A stretch of 64,000 bases of DNA, taken from Larkinella terrae (GTDB lineage: Bacteria > Bacteroidota > Bacteroidia > Cytophagales > Spirosomataceae). Where the stretch lies: positions 564,059 through 628,058 of the forward strand of contig NZ_WJXZ01000002.1 in assembly GCF_009668025.1 (NCBI RefSeq), written 5' to 3'. The notes under the pieces were generated by a model. It did no database searches and had not been told where the DNA came from. It saw only the letters and a program-made list of their open reading frames with translations. Shown here piece after piece: positions 19,176 to 28,246 of this stretch (its first letter is position 1; every line of letters starts with the position of its first letter). The position numbers and the translations under genes were made by a program.

Positions 19176-19886
19176 ATGAAAGAGGCAGCATTCCCCACCA
19201 ATGAAGCAGAACGCTTACAGGCTTTAGCCGCTTATGACCTGATCGGTTCGTTGCCGGAGAAGGTTTACGAAGATATTACCCGGCTGGCCTGTGAAATATG
19301 CCGAACGCCCATTTCGCTGATTGGTTTAATGGAAAAAGACAATCAGTGGTTCAAGGCCAAACAGGGCATGAAAGGCGATGGAACGCCCCGGGAATATACG
19401 TTTTGTTCGCACGCCATGCTGAATCCGGATGATATTATGATTGTTCCGGACGCCCGCCAGGATGAGCGGTTCCACGACAATCCGTTTACGACCGGTGATC
19501 CCTACGTCGTATTTTACGCGGGTGTTTCGTTGGTTAATCCCGACGGCTATGCGCTCGGAACGCTCTGCGTCATTGACCGGCGTCCGCGGACCCTAACGGA
19601 AAATCAGATCAGCTCGCTGAAAGCGTTGGGCCGGTGGGTTGCGACCGAATTTGAGTTGAGAAAGACCAAAATGGCCCTGGAAAAAAAGCAGCAGAATCTG
19701 CAATACGCGCTTCATGAAAAACTGAAAATGAAACACGTTTTGCAAGCGGAGATGTCTCCGCACATCCAGGAAATCCTTCACAGCAGCGAAACCCTGCTCA
19801 ACGATTCATCCCAGGCCGACCAGACCGGTGCGATTGCTGCCATCCGGCAAGCCGGTAATTCGTTACAAAAACTGCTGGGTAATTAA
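19176..19886 (+). CDS. GAF-domain protein with C-terminal coiled coil
   Basis: A 236-residue soluble protein from the ATG at 19176. The GAF domain spans about residues 20-165, with the typical run ISLIGLMEKDNQWFKAKQG, CSHAML, VVPDARQDERF-type strand-turn and YALGTLCVID. These are the features of the GAF group that often precedes a kinase or phosphatase module in Bacteroidota. Residues 165-236 form a helical, Gln- and Lys-rich tail resembling the beginning of a histidine kinase dimerisation helix, but no phospho-accepting His box or ATPase domain follows. It is therefore either a stand-alone sensor or a truncated kinase. The ligand is unknown. Confidence 0.8.
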   Translation: MKEAAFPTNEAERLQALAAYDLIGSLPEKVYEDITRLACEICRTPISLIGLMEKDNQWFKAKQGMKGDGTPREYTFCSHAMLNPDDIMIVPDARQDERFHDNPFTTGDPYVVFYAGVSLVNPDGYALGTLCVIDRRPRTLTENQISSLKALGRWVATEFELRKTKMALEKKQQNLQYALHEKLKMKHVLQAEMSPHIQEILHSSETLLNDSSQADQTGAIAAIRQAGNSLQKLLGN

Positions 19887-20174
19887 GGGAAGGTTGGTGA
19901 GCCTGTTACACTAATCAGGGCAATGGCAAGTGAGGCCTTTTACTGACGAACTGCTTTGGGAGGGTCGTTCTGTAGAAATTGCTTAACTTTCATGAACAGG
20001 TACATACGTCGCTGTTCTCATCGTCGCTCTTGATTGCATGGGGTAAGAAATCAGAACTATAAATCAAGTATGGTGTATTAAGCAGACTATGTAGCGAAGG
20101 AAAGGGACGCTTATTGAATTATTTTGTAATTAATTCACGTACTTCGTGACACCCTGATTAAAAGCGGTGAAGCG

Positions 20175-20570
20175 ATGCAGAAAGAACCCAACATTTGGCT
20201 TGTTGACGATGATCCGGCCATCATCGATATTGTCAAACAGGCTTTTGAAAAACAACAGCTAAGTTGCCGGGTAAAGGGGTTTATTACTGTCCAGGCTATT
20301 ATCGCGGCACTGGAGGATACGCCACATCCTACCTTGCTAATGATTGATTATTCCATGCCGTCCATGGACGGTTTGGAGTTAATTCAATGGATCAAGCTTA
20401 ATCCGAAAACCCATTCTCTTAAAGTAATTCTGTTTAGTCAATTTCTTTCCAAACAACTGATTAATCAGGCTTTAACCATGGGTGTTTATGAAGTTACATC
20501 AAAACCGTTCAGCTTTTCCGAATGGTGTATTCTTGTTAAAGACCTGTGCCTGGCCGGCCATTTTGATTGA
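20175..20570 (+). CDS. CheY-like single-domain response regulator
   Basis: A 131-residue receiver domain without an output domain. It has the acidic cluster WLVDDDPAI, the phospho-acceptor Asp58 in LLMIDYSMPSMDG and the conserved Lys in VTSKPFS. Stand-alone receivers act by protein-protein contact or in phosphorelays. The GAF protein lies 290 bases upstream on the same strand and could be in the same pathway, but there is no histidine kinase directly beside it. Confidence 0.88.
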   Translation: MQKEPNIWLVDDDPAIIDIVKQAFEKQQLSCRVKGFITVQAIIAALEDTPHPTLLMIDYSMPSMDGLELIQWIKLNPKTHSLKVILFSQFLSKQLINQALTMGVYEVTSKPFSFSEWCILVKDLCLAGHFD

Positions 20571-20733
20571 CGCGCACAGGCAATTTCGTCCGCTCAGTCG
20601 TAACGAAATTGCAAATCCCGGACTTCTACAGCTAAAAACGGTAGTAGCGTTTACTTTGTACCAGCTTCATATTTATAGGAAATGGAGCCCACGTGAATGA
20701 TTTTCCGGACTCCGTTTGGCTTTTCCACCGCTA

Positions 20734-22359
20734 CTATTTTTTTGCTACGATTTTTATAAAGAGTTTCACGTCGTCCGAAATAGTTACATGACCAGACTTA
20801 TCAAAGAGCTTTTCTGATCTATAAGCGCTAGCCCAATCTGTTCGATCAAGGATCAGCGCGCCATTCAACACCACAGTTCCGTCCATTCCGTCCTTAAAAT
20901 GCATTTCGGCTGGAAAAGTAACAGCCTTCGTGACCCCTTCAATGGTCAGGTTCCCAGTAACTTCTATAATATTCCCGGCAACTTTTACATTTCCATCATC
21001 CCATGTTTCGACCTTCGTAATTGCAAATGCAGAAACAGGAAATTTTTTGACATCAAAAAATGCAGGGAATTTATTGTGTGGACCTTGATCATCAAATTTT
21101 TGCTCAATGGTATTCATGTCGACTTCAACGGCACCGCCCACAATATGACGGTTTTCGATCAGCAATTCTCCTTTTACTATATCGACGTCTCCTTTCCAGG
21201 AACCATCACTAACTAACGTAGAACCTTCCCATCCACCCAGTAGCATAGAACCTTTCCATATGAGCACACTTTGCTTCGTATCAATGATATATTTTTTTTG
21301 ACCAGCTTTATTATAAAAGTCCGTAATGGTCTTTCCATCATACCGATACACACCGGTCGCATCTCCAAACCAAATACTTCCATCGTTCGCTTCCGAAAGA
21401 CCCAAAAAAACATTCCCTGACTTAATTTCGGTTACAGTGGGCTTATCAGTATACAAGGACTTTGCATCATAACGGGAAACTGCCTGGACCACTGCATTTG
21501 CCGGATTCACTGCACCCGTAGTCCAGATGTTTCCTTTTTCATCCTGGATTATAGCATTAGCACCTCGCTCCGATACTTTCGTAAAGGTGCTGCCGTCATA
21601 GCGATAGAGGCCACCGGGTAAACGTCCTCCTTTAAAGCCATTGAAACCGCTGAGCCAAATAGTGCCTTTTTTATCTTCCAGAATAGCCGAAACGTGGAGA
21701 AAGGGTTCGCCTTGATGGGTTAACGTGGTAAATTTTTTGCCATCATACACAAAGGCGTCGCCCTTCGTGCCAACCCATAATTTCCCGGTTTTATCTTCAA
21801 TAATTGTATTAATATCATTATTCAAATGCCCTTCTTTATAAAAAAGCGGGGCGTTTGGAGAGGTAAAATTTTGAAAAGATTTCCCGTCGTAACGGCTTAC
21901 TCCACCTCCAGTGCCGAACCAAATATTGCCGGCTTTATCTTCATAGATAGACGTAACCTGATTATTGGCAAGACCCTCCCTGGTAGTGAAATGTTGAACG
22001 GATTTCCCGTTGTCATAAAAAACGCCTGAATCCGTTGAAGCGAACCATCTATTACCGCTTCGATCTTCCAGAACATCCCAGAATCGGTGCTGGCCTAGTT
22101 TACTGGTAAGATTCGTAAAAGATTGTTCTCCCGACCTGGAAGGGTCGTACCGGAAAACATCACCAAATGATGAGTTGTTCGGGCCAGCAATCAAAATGGT
22201 GCCATTGCGGCCTTGTTTTATATTACGAACCATTATGTTAGGCCCTATGTCTTTAATTTCGGACCTGATGGTATCTTTTGGGAGATTTGTTTGGGTTTGT
22301 CCACAGGAAGTGCAAAAAACAACCACCAATAAAGCAAAAACGTGTACGAGCTTCGTCAT
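20734..22359 (-). CDS. Lipoprotein fusing a two-component-type beta-propeller to a YceI domain
   Basis: A 541-residue protein from the ATG at 22359. The next upstream ATG (22386) only adds a basic leader. The signal ends in VFCTSC, giving a lipidated Cys. Residues about 40-350 contain about seven propeller blades of the ligand-binding Reg_prop type, with repeated units such as EDKAGNIWFGTGGGVSRYDG and EDKTGKLWVGTKGD. Residues about 365-541 form a YceI-like lipocalin-type barrel, with KGDVDIVKGELLIE, VTGNLTIEGVTKAVTFPAEM and DRTDWASAYR. YceI domains bind polyisoprenoid or similar amphiphilic lipids. The two domains are usually found in separate proteins. I infer an envelope sensor or carrier but cannot name its ligand. 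Confidence 0.8.
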   Translation of the reverse strand: MTKLVHVFALLVVVFCTSCGQTQTNLPKDTIRSEIKDIGPNIMVRNIKQGRNGTILIAGPNNSSFGDVFRYDPSRSGEQSFTNLTSKLGQHRFWDVLEDRSGNRWFASTDSGVFYDNGKSVQHFTTREGLANNQVTSIYEDKAGNIWFGTGGGVSRYDGKSFQNFTSPNAPLFYKEGHLNNDINTIIEDKTGKLWVGTKGDAFVYDGKKFTTLTHQGEPFLHVSAILEDKKGTIWLSGFNGFKGGRLPGGLYRYDGSTFTKVSERGANAIIQDEKGNIWTTGAVNPANAVVQAVSRYDAKSLYTDKPTVTEIKSGNVFLGLSEANDGSIWFGDATGVYRYDGKTITDFYNKAGQKKYIIDTKQSVLIWKGSMLLGGWEGSTLVSDGSWKGDVDIVKGELLIENRHIVGGAVEVDMNTIEQKFDDQGPHNKFPAFFDVKKFPVSAFAITKVETWDDGNVKVAGNIIEVTGNLTIEGVTKAVTFPAEMHFKDGMDGTVVLNGALILDRTDWASAYRSEKLFDKSGHVTISDDVKLFIKIVAKK

Positions 22360-22705
22360 TTCTCTTTTTGTTTTCAAGGATTTCAACCACTGCGGTGGGC
22401 AGCAAAGCTAAAAGGTTCAATCCTGTCGTCTTTTAAGGACCGGTAAAAGAAGGTTAACGAAATGTAAAAATCACTTTTACTGACTGTTATGTATTTTGGC
22501 TCTTGTGAAGTTGGATACACTTTACAAAAATGTTGCCTACAGAACTGTCTTACGATATGCGCTTTTATTGAAACATTCAAAACGACAAGAAGTGTTATAA
22601 AATCTTGACTATCAGTGAGATATTTCGGTTGCTTATTGCCTCAAATTGTCATAAAAGGTGGTGGTTGTACCGTCATTAGTGAACGCATACAAATAGAATT
22701 TCAAA

Positions 22706-22738
22706 AAAAGCGCCTGGGCGTATTGATCAGGCGCTTTT
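22706..22738 (-). terminator. Rho-independent terminator hairpin
   Basis: Perfect 11-bp arms at 22706-22716 and 22728-22738 around an 11-base loop, with an A run on the left that reads as a T run on the minus strand. It lies 20 bases beyond the stop of the integrase remnant and would terminate leftward transcription. Confidence 0.65.
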
Positions 22739-22757
22739 ATCTACGTTTAAGATTTAA

Positions 22758-22985
22758 CTACACGAATCTTACGCCAGCCCGATCCATCTCCCGATTTTTT
22801 CCATAATGCCGTTCGGTCGTTGAAATGCTACAATGCCCCAAGACCTGCTGCACTACTTCCAGAGTGTAGCCCTTATTCAGAAAAAGTGGACCGGCGGTTT
22901 TACGGAGAATTTTAACGGTAACCCGGCCATTTTTATACCCTATCTGGCTCTCAAACACTTGCCAGAGCCGGTTAATGGTGCGGCA
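22758..22985 (-). pseudogene. Remnant of a tyrosine recombinase (C-terminal end only)
   Basis: The open frame encodes about 75 residues that match only the C-terminal catalytic part of a tyrosine integrase: ILRKTAGPLFLNKGYT (Arg of the HxxR region, His lost or replaced), then VVQQVLGHCSISTTERHYG with the LGH box and the nucleophile Tyr. An in-frame TGA (22988-22986) stops the frame just upstream, and the preceding part in another frame (MYLIFMDELDGKVPGLDA region) suggests a decayed body. It sits only 150 bases outside the left end of the 12-kb element. I infer a leftover from an earlier integration at the same tRNA. The fragment is distinct from the intact integrase at 28576. Confidence 0.7.
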
Positions 22986-23090
22986 TCAAGTCCTGGAACC
23001 TTACCATCCAACTCGTCCATAAAAATAAGATACATTGGATACCGCTCTCCTGCAAAGGAAGTGGGATTGATTGGGGCCTAGAAAAGAGAA

Positions 23091-23114
23091 AACCGCCCTT
23101 TCGTGGGGGCGGTT
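23091..23114 (-). terminator. Probable original tRNA-Asn terminator, now separated from its gene
   Basis: Perfect 8-bp arms AACCGCCC (23091-23098) and GGGCGGTT (23107-23114). On the minus strand the hairpin is followed by a T-rich run. It lies 23 bases from the displaced tRNA 3'-end copy at 23137-23151, in the orientation of tRNA-Asn, so before integration it would have followed that tRNA directly. Confidence 0.55.
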
Positions 23115-23136
23115 AACTGTCCTGATTTTAAGTAGG

Positions 23137-23151
23137 GCTCCCGAAGCTGGG
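23137..23151 (-). repeat. Left attachment site: displaced copy of the tRNA-Asn 3' end
   Basis: This 15-base sequence is identical to 35293-35307, the 3' terminal part of tRNA-Asn plus one flanking base. The rest of the tRNA is absent here. It is what integration at a tRNA 3' end leaves at the far side of an insert. Confidence 0.85.
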
Positions 23152-24096
23152 AAGCAAATAACATTATAAAGTATTGATAATGAAATATTTAAATATTTGT
23201 TAATTACAGAGATATAGGAATAGACTACTTTTATATATAAGTGTATTCTTATTTAAATCGCAATATTCTTATAATCAAATAGTTATATGACAATTAGGTG
23301 AGCTTTTGTATTCGAATTTGAACTCTACTAAATCAATATTAAGTTCATTACATACTGAACAAATTCTTATAGTTGATATCATGTGTGTTGATGTAATAGA
23401 TTAATAAAAAGTTTTACTGTTCAATATCACCTCTTTAAGAATGGTGAAATCGAAGCTATTTAATTCAATTGACCTCCTGTAAGAAAATGGCTGATAAGGT
23501 GATGAAATGCAAACTCATCAAGGACTTAACAGAAAATTCAAACCGCACTAAAAGGGCCTTAAAGCTGTATACCAAACGGTATGATGGGGAAAAATCCAGG
23601 TTTCAATCATAGTTGTATCTATGCTCCCATTAGTGTGTGTATTTAAAGTAGTACTTCAAAATTCACATGGTAATGGGGTGTGACTAATGTTAAAATTGGT
23701 TCAATACAATCATGGTGCTTTATTGCATTTGGCTGCCAAGTAGTTGAGCGTTTTTACTACCAGCGTTTACGTTTATATAAATCGATTTTACAGTCGCTAC
23801 TTAATGAAATAAATTGGGTTAGAGGTCACTCATAATTTAAATGGTTAAGGTATGTCAGGTTCCACGATCAGACCATTCAGTGATATCAGAGGGTTAGAAT
23901 TGGAGATAAGCACTGTTATGGTAGAAACGATTGGGTTGAACCTCGTCGGCTTTTTTGTGATAACAGGAATATTTCCAGATAATTACGGGAAATTTCCCGT
24001 ATGAAGTAAAGAATAGAACATTTATATTTACTTTATTTTCATAAAAACGACATTTACATTTATAAATTCTCTTCCTCAAATTAAACAAATAAAAAT
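23152..24096. other. AT-rich non-coding left end of the element
   Basis: About 945 bases with no recognisable gene. The only tidy frame is 41 codons at 23487-23612 (MADKVMKCKLIKDL start, basic), with no ribosome-binding site that I trust. A 16-bp perfect palindrome (ACGGGAAATTTCCCGT, 23985-24000) lies about 97 bases before the first cargo gene and may be an operator. The stretch probably holds recombinase arm sites and the cargo promoter. Confidence 0.45.
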
Positions 24097-25692
24097 ATGA
24101 AACTATATTTATTTGTAATAATAACCCTATGTATTCTGAGTATAATACCAGCAAATGCACAGGATAATATTGTCTTTGAAAGACTAAATGGCATAAAGGT
24201 AGATGGACAATTATTTCTATTTATTAATACATCGACGCCAGATAAGCCAAGTTTAGACTTTCAACTGGAAAACTATGATATTTCAAAATCAAGTCACGCT
24301 TTAGATGGAAGGTTATTTAGAATAACTAGTAATATGGGAGAAATTACTCCATTTCTACAATTTTATAATCCATTAAAGTACAATTTTTCAACAAGCGTAA
24401 AAGAAGAGGATGACCCAATCGCAATTGCGATCCAGGAATTTAAGAATGCAATTCCAACTGATTTAGTAAATACGATACTCAGGCAATCATCACCAACAAT
24501 ATCTAATTCAAGTGTACCTTCAAAAGCATTTACAGAAAATTCATCTAAAGGAAATATTACTTCGGCACCTATTGCAAATATCAATAATTTTCCAAAAAGT
24601 ATATTGTTGAACGAATGGATATTTAAATATAAGAGCTTAATATCTTCAAGGTTATCAAACGAGATCATTGGAAAAATAAATGATGATATCATTCCTATTA
24701 TAGATAATATAGAGGATGTGGAAAGTGTTTTATATAATTCTGGAGACTTTTTAAGTGATCAATCTATTCAATTATATACTACAGAAAATGATTACTTTAA
24801 GTTTGAATTGGCTTTAGATTTAGCAAAAGCTAAGCATAAAGAAGTTGCAAGTTTGCTAACCGGTGTTAAAGCAAATTTAGGTGCAATTATTGATTTGTTA
24901 ACAATTGATTTTAATACAGTACTTGCCCCAACAATTAATCGAAATCAAATAAAAGATTTTGAAGATTATTCTTCTGTATCTGCTACAATATTAAAGACAA
25001 GTACAGTTAGTGCAATAGAATTGCAAAATGATAGAATTAATAAATTAAAGAAAATTATAGATGATTTAGAAAAATTTAAAAAACAATTTGATATTAATAT
25101 TGGCGGTATAAAATTTCAAAAACTGGAAAAAGTTAGCATAGAAAATTCAATTGATAAAATTAAAAATATATCATTTACTGTAAAGCCATTGGCGCAAGAT
25201 GGGTCAGCATTAAGTGAAAAGAATGTTCATAAATCCCTTAGTCAATTTGTTGTTAATAGAAATAAAGTTCCATTTGTTACAACTTCACTAATTTATGCTG
25301 ATCTGGATGTTGTTAGCTATAGTGTAACTCAAATTGGAGGCAAAAATATTATCATCCAAGATAAAAAGAATGTAGGAATAAAGCCAGCAGTTTTCCTTAA
25401 TCTATTAGGCAAATTAGGTAAAGAATATAAAACACCTTTATATTGGTTCCCTCAAATTGGCATTGCCTCGACAAATAACAATATTGTAGTTCCAGTCGGT
25501 GTCGGTTGGTTTATTAAGGACATTTTTTCAATTTCAGCCGGAATTGTAAATGTGTTCAATCGTAGACTTGATGCGCTAAGTGTAGGATCAGAGGTTGCCG
25601 ATGAGAAAGCATTTCAAAATGATCTAAAGACGGGCTGGAGTAGAGCAGGGTACATTTCTATTAACTTTTCCCCAGGTATTAAAAAGAAATAA
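24097..25692 (+). CDS. Secreted protein of unknown function, possible outer-membrane C-terminus
   Basis: I do not recognise the family. The 531-residue protein starts with a signal peptide (MKLYLFVIITLCILSIIPANA, cut before QDN). The middle (about 150-370) is Ser/Asn/Ile-rich and helical, with heptad-like Lys/Leu runs around DRINKLKKIIDDLEKFKKQ. The last 130 residues look like beta-strands (VGIKPAVFLNLLGKLG, PLYWFPQIGIAS, VVPVGVGWFI, RAGYISINFSPGIKKK), as in a small outer-membrane barrel. The gene is AT-rich and lies 6 bases before the metalloprotease gene, so the two form an operon. Shared export signals suggest that they work together at the cell surface. No transport or toxin role can be claimed from sequence. 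Confidence 0.75.
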   Translation: MKLYLFVIITLCILSIIPANAQDNIVFERLNGIKVDGQLFLFINTSTPDKPSLDFQLENYDISKSSHALDGRLFRITSNMGEITPFLQFYNPLKYNFSTSVKEEDDPIAIAIQEFKNAIPTDLVNTILRQSSPTISNSSVPSKAFTENSSKGNITSAPIANINNFPKSILLNEWIFKYKSLISSRLSNEIIGKINDDIIPIIDNIEDVESVLYNSGDFLSDQSIQLYTTENDYFKFELALDLAKAKHKEVASLLTGVKANLGAIIDLLTIDFNTVLAPTINRNQIKDFEDYSSVSATILKTSTVSAIELQNDRINKLKKIIDDLEKFKKQFDINIGGIKFQKLEKVSIENSIDKIKNISFTVKPLAQDGSALSEKNVHKSLSQFVVNRNKVPFVTTSLIYADLDVVSYSVTQIGGKNIIIQDKKNVGIKPAVFLNLLGKLGKEYKTPLYWFPQIGIASTNNNIVVPVGVGWFIKDIFSISAGIVNVFNRRLDALSVGSEVADEKAFQNDLKTGWSRAGYISINFSPGIKKK

Positions 25693-25698
25693 AATATC

Positions 25699-26640
25699 AT
25701 GAAAAAATTTGTTTATTTTGCGTTATTATCCTCGATAATATTTTCAAATCAATTGATTTCTTGTGTCAAAAAAGAGGATGATCAATCTGTAGCTAAATCA
25801 AAAGTGTTTAAAATTGATTCATTAAAGAAAGATTTAAACACTTATCGAGTTTGCATTGAAAGACTACCCAAAATTTCTAAATCTATTTCAGAAGCTTTTA
25901 GTGACTCATTTCCAATAATTAGTAATGTACAAGCGTATGTGTCTGACACAAATATTATTTCAGATGGCATAAGAATTGATACAATGATTCAAAATTTAAA
26001 TGTTAGTCCTTATTTAGTTCATGGCCCATCGACTGCAAGGGTTGCAATCATTGATCCTTATAAGTGGAGAAAAAAAGTGCTAAATGTTCAATTTTTAGAT
26101 GGCGATCTAGCAGTAATTAATAAAGTTATTGAAGTTGCCAAAACTTGGGAAAAATATTGTAGTATAAGGTTTAACTTTAGTCAAAACTTGGACCCAGACA
26201 TTTCAATATCGTTTAAATATTCAGGCTCTTGGTCAGATATAGGAAGTTTTTCTAAGAATAATAGGCCTTCAATGAATCTAGGCTGGTTAACCGTTGATAC
26301 GCCTAATGAAGAATATAATAGAGTAGTATTACATGAATTCGGGCATGCGCTTGGATTTATTCATGAACATCAAAATCCTAATAATAATCCCATTGAGTGG
26401 AATGAGCCTGAGGTTTATAGAATATATTCATCCTTTCCAAATAACTGGAAAATTAAAGAAATTTATGAGAACATTATTCTTCGATACGATCATAAATCAA
26501 TTAATGGAACGGCATTTGATCCCAAATCTATTATGATATATGGTATCGAAAAAGAATTAACGAGTAATAATTTTTCAGTTGATTGGAATACCAAACTTTC
26601 TGAAAATGATATTTTATTTGTTAAAAAAGCTTATCCTTAA
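25699..26640 (+). CDS. Lipoprotein zinc metalloprotease with astacin-type HExxHxxGxxHE motif
   Basis: A 313-residue protein. The signal ends in NQLISC, a lipobox with a lipidated Cys near residue 22. A propeptide-like or stalk region follows to about residue 120. The catalytic domain has the zinc motif HEFGHALGFIHEHQNP at residues 212-227, with three His ligands and the catalytic Glu213. A metzincin Met-turn, SIMIYG, follows near residue 277. This combination identifies the astacin/M12A-like metzincins, which cleave extracellular proteins. The lipid anchor keeps it on the envelope. It follows the unknown secreted protein after a 6-base gap. Substrate and biological role are unknown. Confidence 0.85.
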   Translation: MKKFVYFALLSSIIFSNQLISCVKKEDDQSVAKSKVFKIDSLKKDLNTYRVCIERLPKISKSISEAFSDSFPIISNVQAYVSDTNIISDGIRIDTMIQNLNVSPYLVHGPSTARVAIIDPYKWRKKVLNVQFLDGDLAVINKVIEVAKTWEKYCSIRFNFSQNLDPDISISFKYSGSWSDIGSFSKNNRPSMNLGWLTVDTPNEEYNRVVLHEFGHALGFIHEHQNPNNNPIEWNEPEVYRIYSSFPNNWKIKEIYENIILRYDHKSINGTAFDPKSIMIYGIEKELTSNNFSVDWNTKLSENDILFVKKAYP

Positions 26641-27495
26641 CTCATTAATTAGATGTAAAGTTTATTTTTTGAGCAAGTTTTAATAGTTTTATATCTTCGA
26701 CTATATCTTTATCTCATGGTCATAGTATGGATATGTCAAACTCGAAAGGAGTTAAGAATTTTTCATTAGCATTAATCATTGTCAATATTCTGTTATAGTT
26801 GACAATCCAAATCCTTTTCCATGTTCTATCACTGGTACTTATACATTCAGACATTTTATTAAATTTTTTATTAATTTTTAGCTTATATCTTCTTATAACT
26901 ATTGTCTTTATAAAAATCAATGATCTTATTTATATCATCTTGTCTTTATTGAATAAGATGCCCAATCTATATTAGTTTATCTTTTACAAAATTTGCTTTT
27001 CTGTCGAATTTTCTGTTTTATTTACCGTATAATTAGGTTCATTTGAATCTAGTCCATTTCAAACTATTAATTTTATCTATTCAAAATTTTTATTAGACAA
27101 TTTAAACGCTGATTTAATTTTATTGAAACCTATAAAATACCGTAAGGCTCCCTTCTATATCTTCTAATCTGTAATATAGATTCAGTTCTAGTTAATTTGT
27201 TTCTACCTATTATGAACTAAATATTCTAAAATTCTATTTTCTTTAACTTCTCTGCCTGATCTGTGAATAGCCTTTAGTATGAATAATGCCTTTTCTTATG
27301 ATGTCATTATCAAGAAGGAATTAATAAGGTTACTTAATGTTATAGATTTATGATAATGTTTAACATTTTTAACTTCCTACTTCTAACTTCTTTGAAAAAT
27401 CGATAATTTTTATTCTCCTCTTTCATTTTATTGACGATCTCTTAAAAATTTCATATTTTAGTTGCCATGCTATATATATGTTTAAAAATCCTAGT
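26641..27495. other. Very AT-rich gap without recognisable genes
   Basis: About 855 bases between the metalloprotease stop and the repressor stop. All frames are broken. A 66-codon minus-strand frame (26720-26920), with a Lys/Ile-rich N-terminus and ending PFEFDISIL, is not convincing. The base composition is even more AT-rich than the genes around it. It may be a decayed gene, but I cannot identify one. Confidence 0.45.
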
Positions 27496-28155
27496 TTACT
27501 CTTCTTCTAAAAACTCAAAAACTCCATTAACCCACTTTTTTACTTCTGCAAAAACTTTCTTTTCTATTTGTTCTTTGCTTTTTCGATTATAGGCATCAAT
27601 AAACCATTTTTCAGTTATAAATCCTGATGATGCTACAAAATTAGTGACCATATAATCAGTAGTGCCATATTTAAACATGTATTCGCCTATTTGCTTTAGT
27701 TCTTCTTCGGTAAGATTGAATTTAGTAAAGCCAAGTTCTTCATAGTCCTCAAATGTGATTTCTCTTAGGTTAAGCTCTTTAATTGCATGTAAAACAGCCA
27801 AAGTGAATTGTGTCACAAATTTATCTCTTGTCCATTCAATGAAAGTTTTATATAGCTTAATATTTCGCTTTTTATCTTTCAAAGCCTCTTCGGTCATTTT
27901 CAATTTTTCTTCTAGTCTTTGAAGTATTTCGGTTTGTTCACCTCTTAAATCGTCCGTTTGCGGCATACCGATGATTTCGTATACTGACACCTCTAAAGCT
28001 TCCGCAATTTCTTGAATCTGCTTAAGGGTCAAATTAACGTCTCTATTCTCTAGCCGTGCATAATTACTACGCTCAGTCCCCAATCGATTTGCAATATCGA
28101 CTTGGGTCAATCCCTTCTTTTCACGTATTGAGCGTATGTTATTTGATACATCCAT
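27496..28155 (-). CDS. XRE-family HTH repressor of the element
   Basis: A 219-residue protein. Residues 1-65 are a lambda-repressor-like helix-turn-helix: IRSIREKKGLTQVDIANRLG, then SNYARLENRDVNLTLKQI and a third helix AEALEVSVYEII. A coiled coil (about 75-115) rich in Glu, Lys and Leu and a C-terminal helical domain follow, without a LexA-type Ser/Lys protease dyad. It is transcribed away from the small Cro-like gene and the integrase across a 138-base intergenic region that contains a large dyad. By analogy with phage switches, it probably represses the element's integrase and replication genes. The inducing signal is not apparent. Confidence 0.85.
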   Translation of the reverse strand: MDVSNNIRSIREKKGLTQVDIANRLGTERSNYARLENRDVNLTLKQIQEIAEALEVSVYEIIGMPQTDDLRGEQTEILQRLEEKLKMTEEALKDKKRNIKLYKTFIEWTRDKFVTQFTLAVLHAIKELNLREITFEDYEELGFTKFNLTEEELKQIGEYMFKYGTTDYMVTNFVASSGFITEKWFIDAYNRKSKEQIEKKVFAEVKKWVNGVFEFLEEE

Positions 28156-28246
28156 GTGGTTGATTTTTAGAACAATGCAAAAATACGTAAAATATTTTAT
28201 ACGATTATGTAAAAAATATTTGGAATTCGAATCCTAAATAGTGTAG

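Noticed and set aside
22615..22806. A 63-codon plus-strand frame near the integrase remnant
   Set aside because: It overlaps a terminator hairpin and the antisense of the remnant and has no recognisable features.
23894..24160. An 88-codon minus-strand frame across the cargo start
   Set aside because: It overlaps the signal-peptide start of the secreted protein and has no motif; AT-rich chance frame.
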